A stretch of 64,000 bases of DNA from assembly GCA_027489955.1 (NCBI GenBank), contig JAIXYZ010000002.1:186001-250000 (forward strand), written 5' to 3'. The position numbers and the translations under genes are program-made. This stretch comes from Hyphomicrobiales bacterium (GTDB taxonomy: Bacteria; Pseudomonadota; Alphaproteobacteria; Rhizobiales; Beijerinckiaceae). The notes below the pieces were generated by a model. That model ran no database searches, was not told the origin of the DNA, and saw only the letters and a list, made by a program, of their open reading frames with translations. Below are positions 1 to 6,722 of this stretch, piece by piece. Position 1 is the first letter of the stretch. Each line of letters begins with the position of its first letter.

Positions 1-657
1 CGTGGCGAGGAACACGAGCAGGTAGACGACCCAGACCACGGTCAGGAACAGGTCCGCATACCATTCGGGCTCGGCGTATTCCTTGCCCTGGGTGATGCCG
101 AGCACGTAGCCCGTGCCGGCCACGACGATGAACAGGTTGTAGCCCAGGACCACGAACCAGGGGGCGAGATCGCCCGCCAGCCGCACGCGGCTCGTGCGCT
201 GCACGACGTAGAAGGACGTGGCGAGCAGGACGTTGCCGCCGAAGGCGAAGATGACCGCGGAAGTGTGCAGGGGCCGCAGGCGCCCGAAGCTCGTCCAGGG
301 CAGGCCCAGATTGAGCGCGGGCCAGGCCAGCTGCAGCGCGATGACCAGGCCGACGGTGAAGCCGGCTATGCCCCAGAAGAGCGAGGCGAGCGTCGCGAAC
401 TTGACCGGCCCCATATTGTAGTTGGGCCGGCCGTCGATCTCCTGCGGCGGAAGCATCGCCGGGCGGTCGAAATAGCGGTTGGCGATGGCGAAGACCGAGG
501 CGCCGGCGGCGATGGCGAAGATCGCGGCGTGGAACGCGTATTCCGGGGTGTGGGCCTTGGCCGCGACGACGAGGGCGAACAGCGCGAACACGGCGGCGAC
601 GATCGCCAGCCCCATCTCGCTCGTGGTCATCTGCTTGGTTGGAACTGTGTGCGCCAT
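1..657 (-). CDS. ccoN: cbb3-type cytochrome c oxidase subunit I, N-terminal part
   Basis: The first 219 residues of CcoN, the catalytic subunit of the high-affinity cbb3 oxidase; the rest lies outside the window. CcoN sits in the inner membrane and reduces O2 at a heme b3-CuB centre under low oxygen. The segment [12 protein letters not shown] at about residues 130-141 is a CcoN hallmark and H131 fits the low-spin heme ligand. Hydrophobic helices lie near residues 17-34, 42-60, 88-110 and 133-150. The ATG at 657 gives a normal N-terminus. An FNR box about 95 bases upstream fits oxygen-responsive control. The family call is firm. Confidence 0.95.
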   Translation of the reverse strand, partial: MAHTVPTKQMTTSEMGLAIVAAVFALFALVVAAKAHTPEYAFHAAIFAIAAGASVFAIANRYFDRPAMLPPQEIDGRPNYNMGPVKFATLASLFWGIAGFTVGLVIALQLAWPALNLGLPWTSFGRLRPLHTSAVIFAFGGNVLLATSFYVVQRTSRVRLAGDLAPWFVVLGYNLFIVVAGTGYVLGITQGKEYAEPEWYADLFLTVVWVVYLLVFLAT

Positions 658-745
658 GAAGGCCGCCCCCTCGCGTCACGGGGCACCGCTCGGCGATGCC
701 GCCCTATTCGAGGCTTCCGGTTAGGCGCGGGGGGCTCCAGCCACA

Positions 746-759
746 TTGATTTGCGTCAA
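746..759 (-). promoter_or_regulatory. FNR box upstream of ccoN
   Basis: TTGATTTGCGTCAA matches the FNR consensus TTGAT-N4-ATCAA at 9 of 10 positions. Its centre is about 95 bases before the ccoN ATG. A class II activator position (-41.5) would place the transcript start near 711 and give a leader of about 54 bases. The regulator gene lies just upstream. The site is seen directly; the activation is inferred. Confidence 0.8.
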
Positions 760-794
760 GCGGGCACGGACGCCGAGCCGGAATGGGCCGTTTC

Positions 795-832
795 ACGACG
801 AAAGGCGCGTCCGGGGACGCGCCTTTCGTCGT
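795..832 (-). terminator. Strong hairpin after the FNR-type regulator gene
   Basis: An uninterrupted inverted repeat of 18 bases per arm (795-812 and 815-832) with only two bases between the arms. It lies 21 bases beyond the stop codon of the minus-strand regulator. The bases after it are not T-rich, so it may terminate weakly or protect the 3' end. Confidence 0.65.
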
Positions 833-852
833 CTGCAGCGATGCGTTGAAGG

Positions 853-1635
853 CTAGCGGGCCGCGATGGCCTCCAGGTGCTCGGGACGCAGCAGCCGCAC
901 GCCGTCGGGCACGATCAGGATGGCCTTGTCGCGCGCCAGCCGGGTCATCGTGCGGCTCACGGTCTCGATGGTGAGGCCGAGGAAGTCCGCGATGTCCTGC
1001 CGGCTCATGGGCAGGGCGAGGGTCACCGATTTCTGCCCGATGCGGGCGAGGCGCTCGCGCAGGCCCACGAGGAAGGAGGCGACGCGCTCCTCCGCCGAGC
1101 GGCGGCCGAGCAGGACCATCTGGTCCTGGGCAAGACTCAGCTCGTGGCCCGCGAATTCATGCAGGCGGCGCAGCAGATGCGGCTTGGTGTCGATATAGGC
1201 GGCGAAGCCCTTGCGCTGGAAACGGCAGACGGACACGTCGCCCACCGCCTCGGCGGACACGCCGAACCGGTCCATCAGCGCCAGGCCCAGGAAGTCGCCC
1301 GGCAGGGCGAAGCCGACGATCTGGCGCCGGCCGTCGGGCAGGAGCTTGTAGAGCCGCACCATGCCCTCGGTGACGTTGAAGACGCTGTCGGCCGGCTCGT
1401 CCTGGCTGAAGAGCGTGGCCCGGGCGCCGTAGCGCGTGGGGTGGCTCAGCGCCTCGAGGGCGTGGAGCTCGTCCTGTTCCAGCGCGGCGCAGATGGAATG
1501 GAGCCGGACCTTGCAGTCGGCGCAGGCGGTCCGGCCATGGGCGCAATCCTGCCCGGTCTTGGCGCAATGGTCTTCCACGAGCTGCATGATGGCATCCGCC
1601 CGATCGCCGCGTTCGGCGACGCGGCAGTCTCTCAT
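853..1635 (-). CDS. fnrL: FNR/FnrL-type Fe-S oxygen-sensing regulator (Crp family)
   Basis: A Crp/FNR-family transcription factor of about 260 residues. The cysteine pattern C-x2-C-x7-C (C38, C41, C49 from this start), plus a later cysteine in the cyclic-nucleotide-fold domain (SVCRF), matches the 4Fe-4S ligands of alphaproteobacterial FnrL, not cysteine-free FixK. The C-terminal helix-turn-helix carries ETVSR, the residues that read TTGAT half sites. It probably activates the adjacent cco genes and hemN under low oxygen. The start is uncertain: ATG 1635 has a close GAGG, while ATG 1587 gives 244 residues and a leader better suited to the FNR box at 1676-1689. The family is clear; the symbol is by analogy. 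Confidence 0.9.
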   Translation of the reverse strand: MRDCRVAERGDRADAIMQLVEDHCAKTGQDCAHGRTACADCKVRLHSICAALEQDELHALEALSHPTRYGARATLFSQDEPADSVFNVTEGMVRLYKLLPDGRRQIVGFALPGDFLGLALMDRFGVSAEAVGDVSVCRFQRKGFAAYIDTKPHLLRRLHEFAGHELSLAQDQMVLLGRRSAEERVASFLVGLRERLARIGQKSVTLALPMSRQDIADFLGLTIETVSRTMTRLARDKAILIVPDGVRLLRPEHLEAIAAR

Positions 1636-1675
1636 ACCCTCAACCGCGCCGCCAGACCCTGCTTTCGGCGCGGTT

Positions 1676-1689
1676 TTGACGTGCGTCAA
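1676..1689. promoter_or_regulatory. FNR box between the regulator gene and a divergent gene
   Basis: TTGACGTGCGTCAA, an exact palindrome in its two five-base arms and within one base per arm of the FNR consensus. It lies 41-54 bases before the regulator ATG at 1635 and 37-50 bases before the divergent ATG at 1726. It could support autoregulation, control of the divergent gene, or both. Confidence 0.7.
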
Positions 1690-1725
1690 TGTCATGGCGG
1701 GGCCCGATCCGCACTCTCCGCTCCC

Positions 1726-2187
1726 ATGGGATGGAGTGCGGAAACGGGCGTGTTCAGGGTCGAGGCGCTGTCCAGGGCCGCCGCGAACGAGGCTTACCCG
1801 CTCATCCGCATGTGGGACCCGCACTGGACCGCCAGCCGATGGCGCGGCGCGACCCGAACCTTTTGCGGCGGCCGCCGCGACCGCGGGATGATGGCGGTGC
1901 GGGACCGGCGCGGCGTGACGCACGGGCTGTTCACCTATTGCGTTCAGCCCACCCTGCGCCACGGGACGGTGCTGCGGCTGGGGGACGTGGTCGTCGCGCA
2001 GATGCCCGGGCCGAGCCTGGCGGACGTCGTCGTGGAGACGGCCGACGTGCTCCGCCGCGATCTGGGCTGCGATACGCTGGTCATCGATATGCCGGTCGAG
2101 CATCAGGGTCGTCCTCCGTCCGCACCGGGGACCCACCCGTCACGGTTCACGGCTGACGCTATCTCTTTCCGGGCCGAGCCGGATTGA
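1726..2187 (+). CDS. Conserved hypothetical protein, possibly GNAT-like
   Basis: A frame of 153 codons whose composition and amphipathic blocks look like a real protein. The middle (RGMMAVRDRRGVTHGLFTY, then LRHGTVLRLGDVVVAQMPG, then a hydrophobic end with DTLVIDMP) resembles the strand order of a GNAT acetyltransferase core, but no acetyl-CoA loop is clear. It lies between the FNR-type regulator and hemN, both with FNR boxes, which suggests a link to low-oxygen physiology. The start is weak: ATG 1726 lacks a ribosome site and GTG 1750 is an alternative. Its stop overlaps the first bases of the hemN FNR box. The function is not assigned. Confidence 0.55.
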   Translation: MGWSAETGVFRVEALSRAAANEAYPLIRMWDPHWTASRWRGATRTFCGGRRDRGMMAVRDRRGVTHGLFTYCVQPTLRHGTVLRLGDVVVAQMPGPSLADVVVETADVLRRDLGCDTLVIDMPVEHQGRPPSAPGTHPSRFTADAISFRAEPD

Positions 2188-2197
2188 TCGAGATCAA
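2184..2197 (+). promoter_or_regulatory. Perfect FNR box upstream of hemN
   Basis: TTGATCGAGATCAA is the exact FNR consensus. Its centre lies about 80 bases before the hemN ATG at 2271. A -41.5 position would start the transcript near 2232, so the in-frame TTG at 2184, inside the box, cannot be the start codon. Confidence 0.85.
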
Positions 2198-2270
2198 CGA
2201 CCTCCTTCTTGCAGCCGCTGCATGGAGGCAGGCATCCGGGCCGGTCCGCGGCCCATCCGGAAACCGCCCG

Positions 2271-3680
2271 ATGACCTGCGCGCCCACGAGCCTTGCTCCG
2301 CTTCCCGTCCGCGACGGCGAGGACGGACGCAGGCTGGCAGCCCGCCACGGGGCCGCCGTGCCCCGCTACACCAGCTATCCCACCGCCCCGCATTTCCACG
2401 CCGGCATCGACGCGAAGGTCGATGCGGATTGGCTCGCGGCCCTGCCGGACGACCAGCGCCTGTCGCTCTACGTCCACGTGCCCTTCTGCGAGAAGCTGTG
2501 CTGGTATTGCGGGTGCCAGACCCGCGTGGTGAATCGCCACGGGCCGATCGAGCACTATCTCGACACGCTGCTGGTCGAGACCGGCCTCGTCGCCGGCGCC
2601 ATCGGCCGGCGCCTGCCGGTCGACGCGCTCCATCTGGGCGGCGGCACGCCCAACATCCTGACGCCGGACGATCTCGACCGGCTGATGGGCGCCCTCGCCA
2701 CGCACTTCGCCTTCGCGCCGGGCGCCGACATCGCCGCCGAACTCGACCCGCGCACTCTGACGCGGGACTGGGTCGAGGCCGCGGCCCGCAACGGGCTGAC
2801 GCGGGCGAGCCTCGGCGTCCAGGACCTCGATCCGCTCGTGCAGAAGGCGATCAACCGCGTCCAGCCCTTCGAGCGCTCGCGGGACGCCGCCGCATGGCTG
2901 CGGGCGGCAGGTATCCGGTCCATCAATGTCGACCTGATGTACGGCCTGCCCCACCAGACCGTTGCCGGCGTCCTGGAGACGGTGGACCAGGTGCTCGACC
3001 TGCGGCCGGATCGCATCGCGCTGTTCGGCTACGCCCACGTGCCCTGGATGAAGCCGCACCAGCAGCTCCTGCCTCAGGCCGCGCTGCCCGATCTCGGCGA
3101 GCGTTTCGAGCAGCAGGAGGCGGCCGCTGCGCGCCTGTCGGCCGCGGGGTACATCCGCGTCGGGCTCGATCATTTCGCCGCGCCCCACGATCCGATGGCG
3201 CTGGCCGCCGGCGATGGCGGGCTGCGCCGCAACTTCCAGGGCTACACGACCGACGGCGCGGACGCGCTGGTCGGGCTCGGCCCCTCGGCGATCGGCAAGC
3301 TGCCGCAGGGCTACGTCCAGTCCATCGCCGCCACCCGCGACTGGGCGCTCGCCGTCCGCGCGGGGACCCTGCCGGTGGCGCGCGGGCTGGCTCTGACCGC
3401 CGAGGACCGGCTGCGGGCGGATATCATCGAGGCGCTGATGTGCGACCTGTCCGTCGACCTCACGGAGGTTTGCGGCCGGCACGACGCGCATCCCGGCCTG
3501 CTGCAGGAGGATCTCCTGCGCCTGTGTCCGCTGGAGGCGGACGGGCTCGTGGTCAGGCGCGACGGCCGGATCGCGGTGACGCCGCGGGGCCGGCCTTTCG
3601 TGCGCACGATCTGCGCCGCCTTCGACGCCTATCTCCATCGCGGCGAGGCCGCTCCGCGCCGGCACTCCGCCGGCGTCTGA
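2271..3680 (+). CDS. hemN: Oxygen-independent coproporphyrinogen III oxidase
   Basis: A radical-SAM enzyme of 469 residues, normal for HemN, which decarboxylates coproporphyrinogen III to protoporphyrinogen IX without O2 in heme synthesis. The cluster motif C73-x3-C77-x2-C80 lies in HVPFCEKLCWYCGC, followed by the glycine-rich LHLGGGTPN and the HemN stretch RASLGVQDLDPLVQKAINR. The ATG at 2271 was chosen because earlier starts fall within or before the FNR box. It supplies heme when the cbb3 oxidase is made. Beyond the active-site loop, RNFQGYTTDGAD also fits true HemN, not the related HemW. Confidence 0.95.
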   Translation: MTCAPTSLAPLPVRDGEDGRRLAARHGAAVPRYTSYPTAPHFHAGIDAKVDADWLAALPDDQRLSLYVHVPFCEKLCWYCGCQTRVVNRHGPIEHYLDTLLVETGLVAGAIGRRLPVDALHLGGGTPNILTPDDLDRLMGALATHFAFAPGADIAAELDPRTLTRDWVEAAARNGLTRASLGVQDLDPLVQKAINRVQPFERSRDAAAWLRAAGIRSINVDLMYGLPHQTVAGVLETVDQVLDLRPDRIALFGYAHVPWMKPHQQLLPQAALPDLGERFEQQEAAAARLSAAGYIRVGLDHFAAPHDPMALAAGDGGLRRNFQGYTTDGADALVGLGPSAIGKLPQGYVQSIAATRDWALAVRAGTLPVARGLALTAEDRLRADIIEALMCDLSVDLTEVCGRHDAHPGLLQEDLLRLCPLEADGLVVRRDGRIAVTPRGRPFVRTICAAFDAYLHRGEAAPRRHSAGV

Positions 3681-3723
3681 GCGAGCCGAAAGGCAGGACT
3701 GGCGGAAACGCGGGATCGCGCCG

Positions 3724-4116
3724 TCAGGCGGGGCGCACGTCGGCGACGCGGAACGTGTGCATCACGCCGTCGTCGTCGCGGATCGAGATGTAGTCGTTCG
3801 TCCGGAACGTGTGGCTGCCGAGCCGGAAGCCCGCCTCGTCGTCGGCATCGGTCGTCGGGTCGTAGTCGATGCGCCAGGTGGCGCCGCCGGCGCCCCCGGC
3901 CCGGTGCACGAGACGCCCGACGGTCTCGGGCTCCTCGCCCCAGAAGCGGCGGACGCGGCACTGCGACCGCTCCCGCTTCCAGGCCGCCGAATCGAGGCGG
4001 CCTGCCTGATCGAGCGGCGCGACGATCTCGTAGCCGTGGCGGTCGCTTCCGGCGGGAAAATCCCGGCCGCGGGCGAGATGCAGCACGATCCGTTTCAGCA
4101 CGCCGAATATCCCCAT
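3724..4116 (-). CDS. Conserved hypothetical protein of 130 residues with an FNR box
   Basis: A small, probably cytosolic protein beginning MGIFGVLKRIVLHLARGRDF. It is rich in charged and aromatic residues (HGYEIVAPLD, RVRRFWGEEPE, GGATWRIDYDP, SHTFRTNDYISIRDDDG) and has no membrane segment or signal peptide. I recall similar short proteins in other alphaproteobacteria but no function. It is convergent with hemN (43 bases between stops) and an FNR box sits 47-60 bases before its start. It may therefore act in microaerobic metabolism. The ribosome site is weak (AAGGAG about 14 bases upstream), so the exact start is uncertain. Confidence 0.75.
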   Translation of the reverse strand: MGIFGVLKRIVLHLARGRDFPAGSDRHGYEIVAPLDQAGRLDSAAWKRERSQCRVRRFWGEEPETVGRLVHRAGGAGGATWRIDYDPTTDADDEAGFRLGSHTFRTNDYISIRDDDGVMHTFRVADVRPA

Positions 4117-4162
4117 CAGGCTCTTGTCGGCTCCTTGATAGCCAGCGGGGTCGCGGGGAGGC

Positions 4163-4176
4163 TTGACGCAGATCAA
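4163..4176 (-). promoter_or_regulatory. FNR box upstream of the 130-residue hypothetical gene
   Basis: TTGACGCAGATCAA matches the FNR consensus at 9 of 10 positions. Its centre is about 54 bases before the ATG at 4116. It overlaps the stop codon of the upstream AsnC-family gene, so the two minus-strand genes are probably separate transcripts. Confidence 0.7.
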
Positions 4177-4652
4177 TCGCGGCCCGGCAGGGGCAGCCGG
4201 GCGACGGGCTTCAGGTCCTGCAGCACGATGGACGAGCGGACATGGGCAACGCTCTCGTGGGGGAGGATCGTCTCGGCCAGGATGCGCGACAAGGCCGCAA
4301 GGTCGGGCAGGACCATCTTCACGAGATAATCCGCCTCGCCCGTCATGGCATAGGCTTCCTGGATCGCCTCGACGGAGGCGACGAGGTCCAGGAAGCGCCT
4401 GGCATTGTGCGGGGAATGGGTGGCGAGCGTCACCTGCACGAAGACGGCGACGGAGAGGCCGAGCGCGGCCGGATCGAGATCGGCGCGGTAGCCCCGGATC
4501 ACGCCCGCCTGTTCCAGCCGGGTGCGGCGGCGGGAACATTGCGAGGCGGACAGGTTCACGCGCTCGGCAAGCTCGTTGTTGGTGAGGCGGCCGTCGCGTT
4601 GCAGTGCGTCCACCAGGCGCAGGTCGAACGGATCGAGCGCGGGCGAGCCCAT
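4173..4652 (-). CDS. Lrp/AsnC-family transcriptional regulator
   Basis: A regulator of 159 residues with an N-terminal winged helix-turn-helix (LVDALQRDGRLTNNELAERV, then LSASQCSRRRTRLE) and a C-terminal RAM effector domain (VQVTLATHS, AYAMTGEADYLVKMV, SSIVLQDLK). An AAGGA ribosome site lies 7 bases before ATG 4652 but only 1 base before ATG 4658, so 4652 was chosen. It is divergent from hppD, and this arrangement in related bacteria suggests it controls aromatic amino acid breakdown. GTGCA-type elements in the shared spacer are candidate binding sites. Confidence 0.92.
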   Translation of the reverse strand: MGSPALDPFDLRLVDALQRDGRLTNNELAERVNLSASQCSRRRTRLEQAGVIRGYRADLDPAALGLSVAVFVQVTLATHSPHNARRFLDLVASVEAIQEAYAMTGEADYLVKMVLPDLAALSRILAETILPHESVAHVRSSIVLQDLKPVARLPLPGRD

Positions 4653-4670
4653 GGGCATATCCTTCTCATC

Positions 4671-4783
4671 GTGCACGGATCGTGCATCCAGGCGCGGCAA
4701 ACCCAGGTTTCATTGCCGGAGCCTGCCCGCAGTGCATGCACAATGCGAGCACATTGCGTTCTTCTCAAGCTATTCTCGTGCAC
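4671..4783. promoter_or_regulatory. Divergent control region with repeated GTGCA elements
   Basis: The spacer between the AsnC gene and hppD carries GTGCAC at 4671, CGTGCA at 4681, the palindrome GTGCATGCAC at 4732-4741, and GTGCAC at 4778-4783. Near-direct repeats GCACAATGCG and GCACATTGCG lie at 4738-4758. Several spaced half sites suit binding by an octameric Lrp-type protein. No clear -35/-10 pair is seen. The repeats are observed; their role is inferred. Confidence 0.5.
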
Positions 4784-4817
4784 AGAAGTCGCAATCGACG
4801 CGCCGAGGAGAACGTCC

Positions 4818-5933
4818 ATGGGTCCGTTTCCGCACGATGCCGCCCCCGCCACCATCACCGACGATAACCCGGCGGGCACGGATGGGTTCGAGTTCGTCGA
4901 ATTCGCCCATCCCGATCCGCAGGCGCTGCATGCGCTGATGGCGCTGATGGGCTTCACCGCCGTCGCCCGCCATCGCACCCGCGACATCACCCTCTACCGC
5001 CAGGGCGACGTGAACTACCTCGTCAACAACGCGCCCGGCACCCACGGCTACGAGTTCGTCGCCGCCCACGGCCCCTGCGCGCCCTCCATGGCCTTCCGCG
5101 TCGTGGACGCGGCCCATGCTTTCCGGCGCGCGGTCGAGCTCGGCGCGGAGCCCTTCACGGACGATGCGGCCAAGACGCTGAACGTGCCCGCGATCAAGGG
5201 CATCGGCGGCAGCCTGATCTATTTCGTCGACCGGTACGGCGCGAAGGGCTCGCCCTATGGGGACGAGTTCCAGTGGCTCGGCGAGGCGAACCCCGCGCCG
5301 GCCGGCGTCGGGCTCTTCTACCTCGACCACCTGACCCACAACGTCCATCGCGGGCGGATGGGTGTCTGGGCCGGCTTCTACGAGCGCATCTTCAAGTTCC
5401 GGCAGATCCGGTATTTCGACATCTCGGGCAAGGTCACCGGCCTGTTCTCCAAGGCCCTGACGAGCCCGGACGGCAAGATCCGCATCCCGATCAACGAATC
5501 GGCGGACGAGAACAGCCAGATCGAGGAATATCTCCACGCCTATAACGGCGAGGGCATCCAGCACATCGCCTGCGGCTGCCGCGACATCCTTGAGACGATC
5601 GAGCGGCTGCGCGCCGACGGCCTGCCCTTCATGCCCTCCCCGCCGGCGACCTATTACGAGCGGGTCGACGGGCGCGTGCCCGGCCATGGCGAGAACCTGG
5701 CGCGGCTGCAGAAGAACGGCATCCTGATCGACGGCGAGGGCGTCGTGGAGGGCGCCTACACCAAGGTGCTGCTCCAGATCTTCTCGGCCAATGCCATCGG
5801 GCCGATCTTCTTCGAGTTCATCCAGCGCAAGGGCGACGACGGGTTCGGCGAGGGCAATTTCCGCGCGCTGTTCGAATCCATCGAGGAAGACCAGATCCGC
5901 CGCGGCGTCCTGAAGGTCGAGGCGGCCGAGTGA
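4818..5933 (+). CDS. hppD: 4-hydroxyphenylpyruvate dioxygenase
   Basis: A non-heme Fe(II) enzyme of 371 residues that converts 4-hydroxyphenylpyruvate to homogentisate in tyrosine catabolism. The two vicinal-oxygen-chelate halves are visible. The expected iron ligands are H171 (LDHLT), H249 (GIQHIACG) and E333 (FFEFIQRKG). The C-terminal GFGEGNFRALFESIE is typical of HPPD. The ATG at 4818 has a good GAGGAGAA site about 6 bases upstream; longer in-frame extensions cross the promoter. A Rieske ferredoxin gene overlaps its stop codon. No homogentisate dioxygenase lies nearby. Confidence 0.96.
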   Translation: MGPFPHDAAPATITDDNPAGTDGFEFVEFAHPDPQALHALMALMGFTAVARHRTRDITLYRQGDVNYLVNNAPGTHGYEFVAAHGPCAPSMAFRVVDAAHAFRRAVELGAEPFTDDAAKTLNVPAIKGIGGSLIYFVDRYGAKGSPYGDEFQWLGEANPAPAGVGLFYLDHLTHNVHRGRMGVWAGFYERIFKFRQIRYFDISGKVTGLFSKALTSPDGKIRIPINESADENSQIEEYLHAYNGEGIQHIACGCRDILETIERLRADGLPFMPSPPATYYERVDGRVPGHGENLARLQKNGILIDGEGVVEGAYTKVLLQIFSANAIGPIFFEFIQRKGDDGFGEGNFRALFESIEEDQIRRGVLKVEAAE

Positions 5934-6259
5934 GCGGCACGGACCTGCCGCCGCCGCGCTGGGTGGCGGCGGCCGATCTTGCCGCCTTCGGGGACCGCGA
6001 GACGCTCTGCGTCTCGGTCGGCGGCAGCCGCGTGGCCCTGGTGCGCCTTGCGGGCGGCATCTTCGCCATCAGCGACACCTGCCCGCACATGCAGGCGAGC
6101 CTGTCCGGCGGCACGGTGGTGGGCGAGCACATCGAGTGCCCGGCCCATTACGCGCTGTTCGAGATCAGGACGGGCAAGGCCACCGGCGGCCTCGCCTGCC
6201 GGGACCTGCGCACCTGGCCGGTGCGCGTCGACGGCTCTACGGTGATGGTGGGCGTCTGA
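5930..6259 (+). CDS. Rieske [2Fe-2S] ferredoxin
   Basis: A soluble Rieske protein of 109 residues with the full ligand set C51-x-H53 (TCPHM) and C70-x2-H73 (ECPAHY). Length and spacing match the small ferredoxins that feed Rieske oxygenases or nitrite-reductase-like enzymes. Translation starts at a GTG overlapping the hppD TGA by four bases, so the two are almost certainly cotranslated. HPPD itself needs no ferredoxin, so the partner is unclear; it may serve another oxygenase in the pathway or have a protective redox role. Confidence 0.88.
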   Translation: MSGTDLPPPRWVAAADLAAFGDRETLCVSVGGSRVALVRLAGGIFAISDTCPHMQASLSGGTVVGEHIECPAHYALFEIRTGKATGGLACRDLRTWPVRVDGSTVMVGV

Positions 6260-6284
6260 AGGGGAGGCCGCCGACCCTCCGGAG

Positions 6285-6550
6285 CGTCGTCATTGCGAGC
6301 GCGAACCGAGCCTCGAAGCCCGCACCATGGCAGTGAGCGCATCCCCCTCCTCCCGCGCAGCGGCGGGGAGGGAGAAACGCAGCGCCGACCCTCCCACGAC
6401 GAAGGAGACCCGCTGCCGATCCCTCCCCGGCAGGGGAGGGTGGCGCGAAGCGCCAGGTGGGGCCCTGGACCAACGAGAGCCCACCCGTCCGGCGCTGCCG
6501 CGCCGGCCACCCTCACTTGGCAGGGAGGGATCGCGGCGCGGCTGTATGAC
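6285..6550. repeat. Cluster of dispersed palindromic repeat elements
   Basis: Non-coding DNA after the ferredoxin gene. It begins with a GTCATTGCGAGCGCG-type element (6291 on), continues with a CTCC/GGGAGG-rich part (6345-6375) and includes two perfect hairpins: CCCTCCCC-GGCA-GGGGAGGG at 6421-6440 and GGCGC-GAA-GCGCC at 6442-6454. Elements of this type are scattered between genes in many Hyphomicrobiales. No gene is seen. Confidence 0.7.
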
Positions 6551-6558
6551 CCGCGCGT

Positions 6559-6682
6559 GTCATCCCCGGCCGGAGCGGCGGAGCCGCGCAGGGGAAGGGG
6601 ATCCAGACGATGGCTGCCATCCAGTTCCCCGCTCCAACATCCCTCTGGATCCCCTTCCCTCGCTTCGCTCGCCGGGGATGAC
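6559..6682. repeat. Large inverted pair of a GTCATCCCCGGC repeat element
   Basis: One element at 6559-6606 runs from GTCATCCCCGGC to GGGGAAGGGGATCCAG; an inverted copy at 6645-6682 runs from CTGGATCCCCTTCCC to GCCGGGGATGAC. Together they could fold into a long cruciform downstream of uup and the ferredoxin gene. Related single copies occur at 40370-40416 and 55259-55306, so this is a dispersed family. Confidence 0.8.
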
Positions 6683-6722
6683 GTCGCGCGTGATGGCGGC
6701 GGGCGGCGCGGCTGCCGCCGGC

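Noticed and set aside
2184-2270. An N-terminal extension of hemN from a TTG at 2184
   Set aside because: The TTG is the first codon of a perfect FNR box, which must lie upstream of the transcript start, and 2271 gives the normal length.
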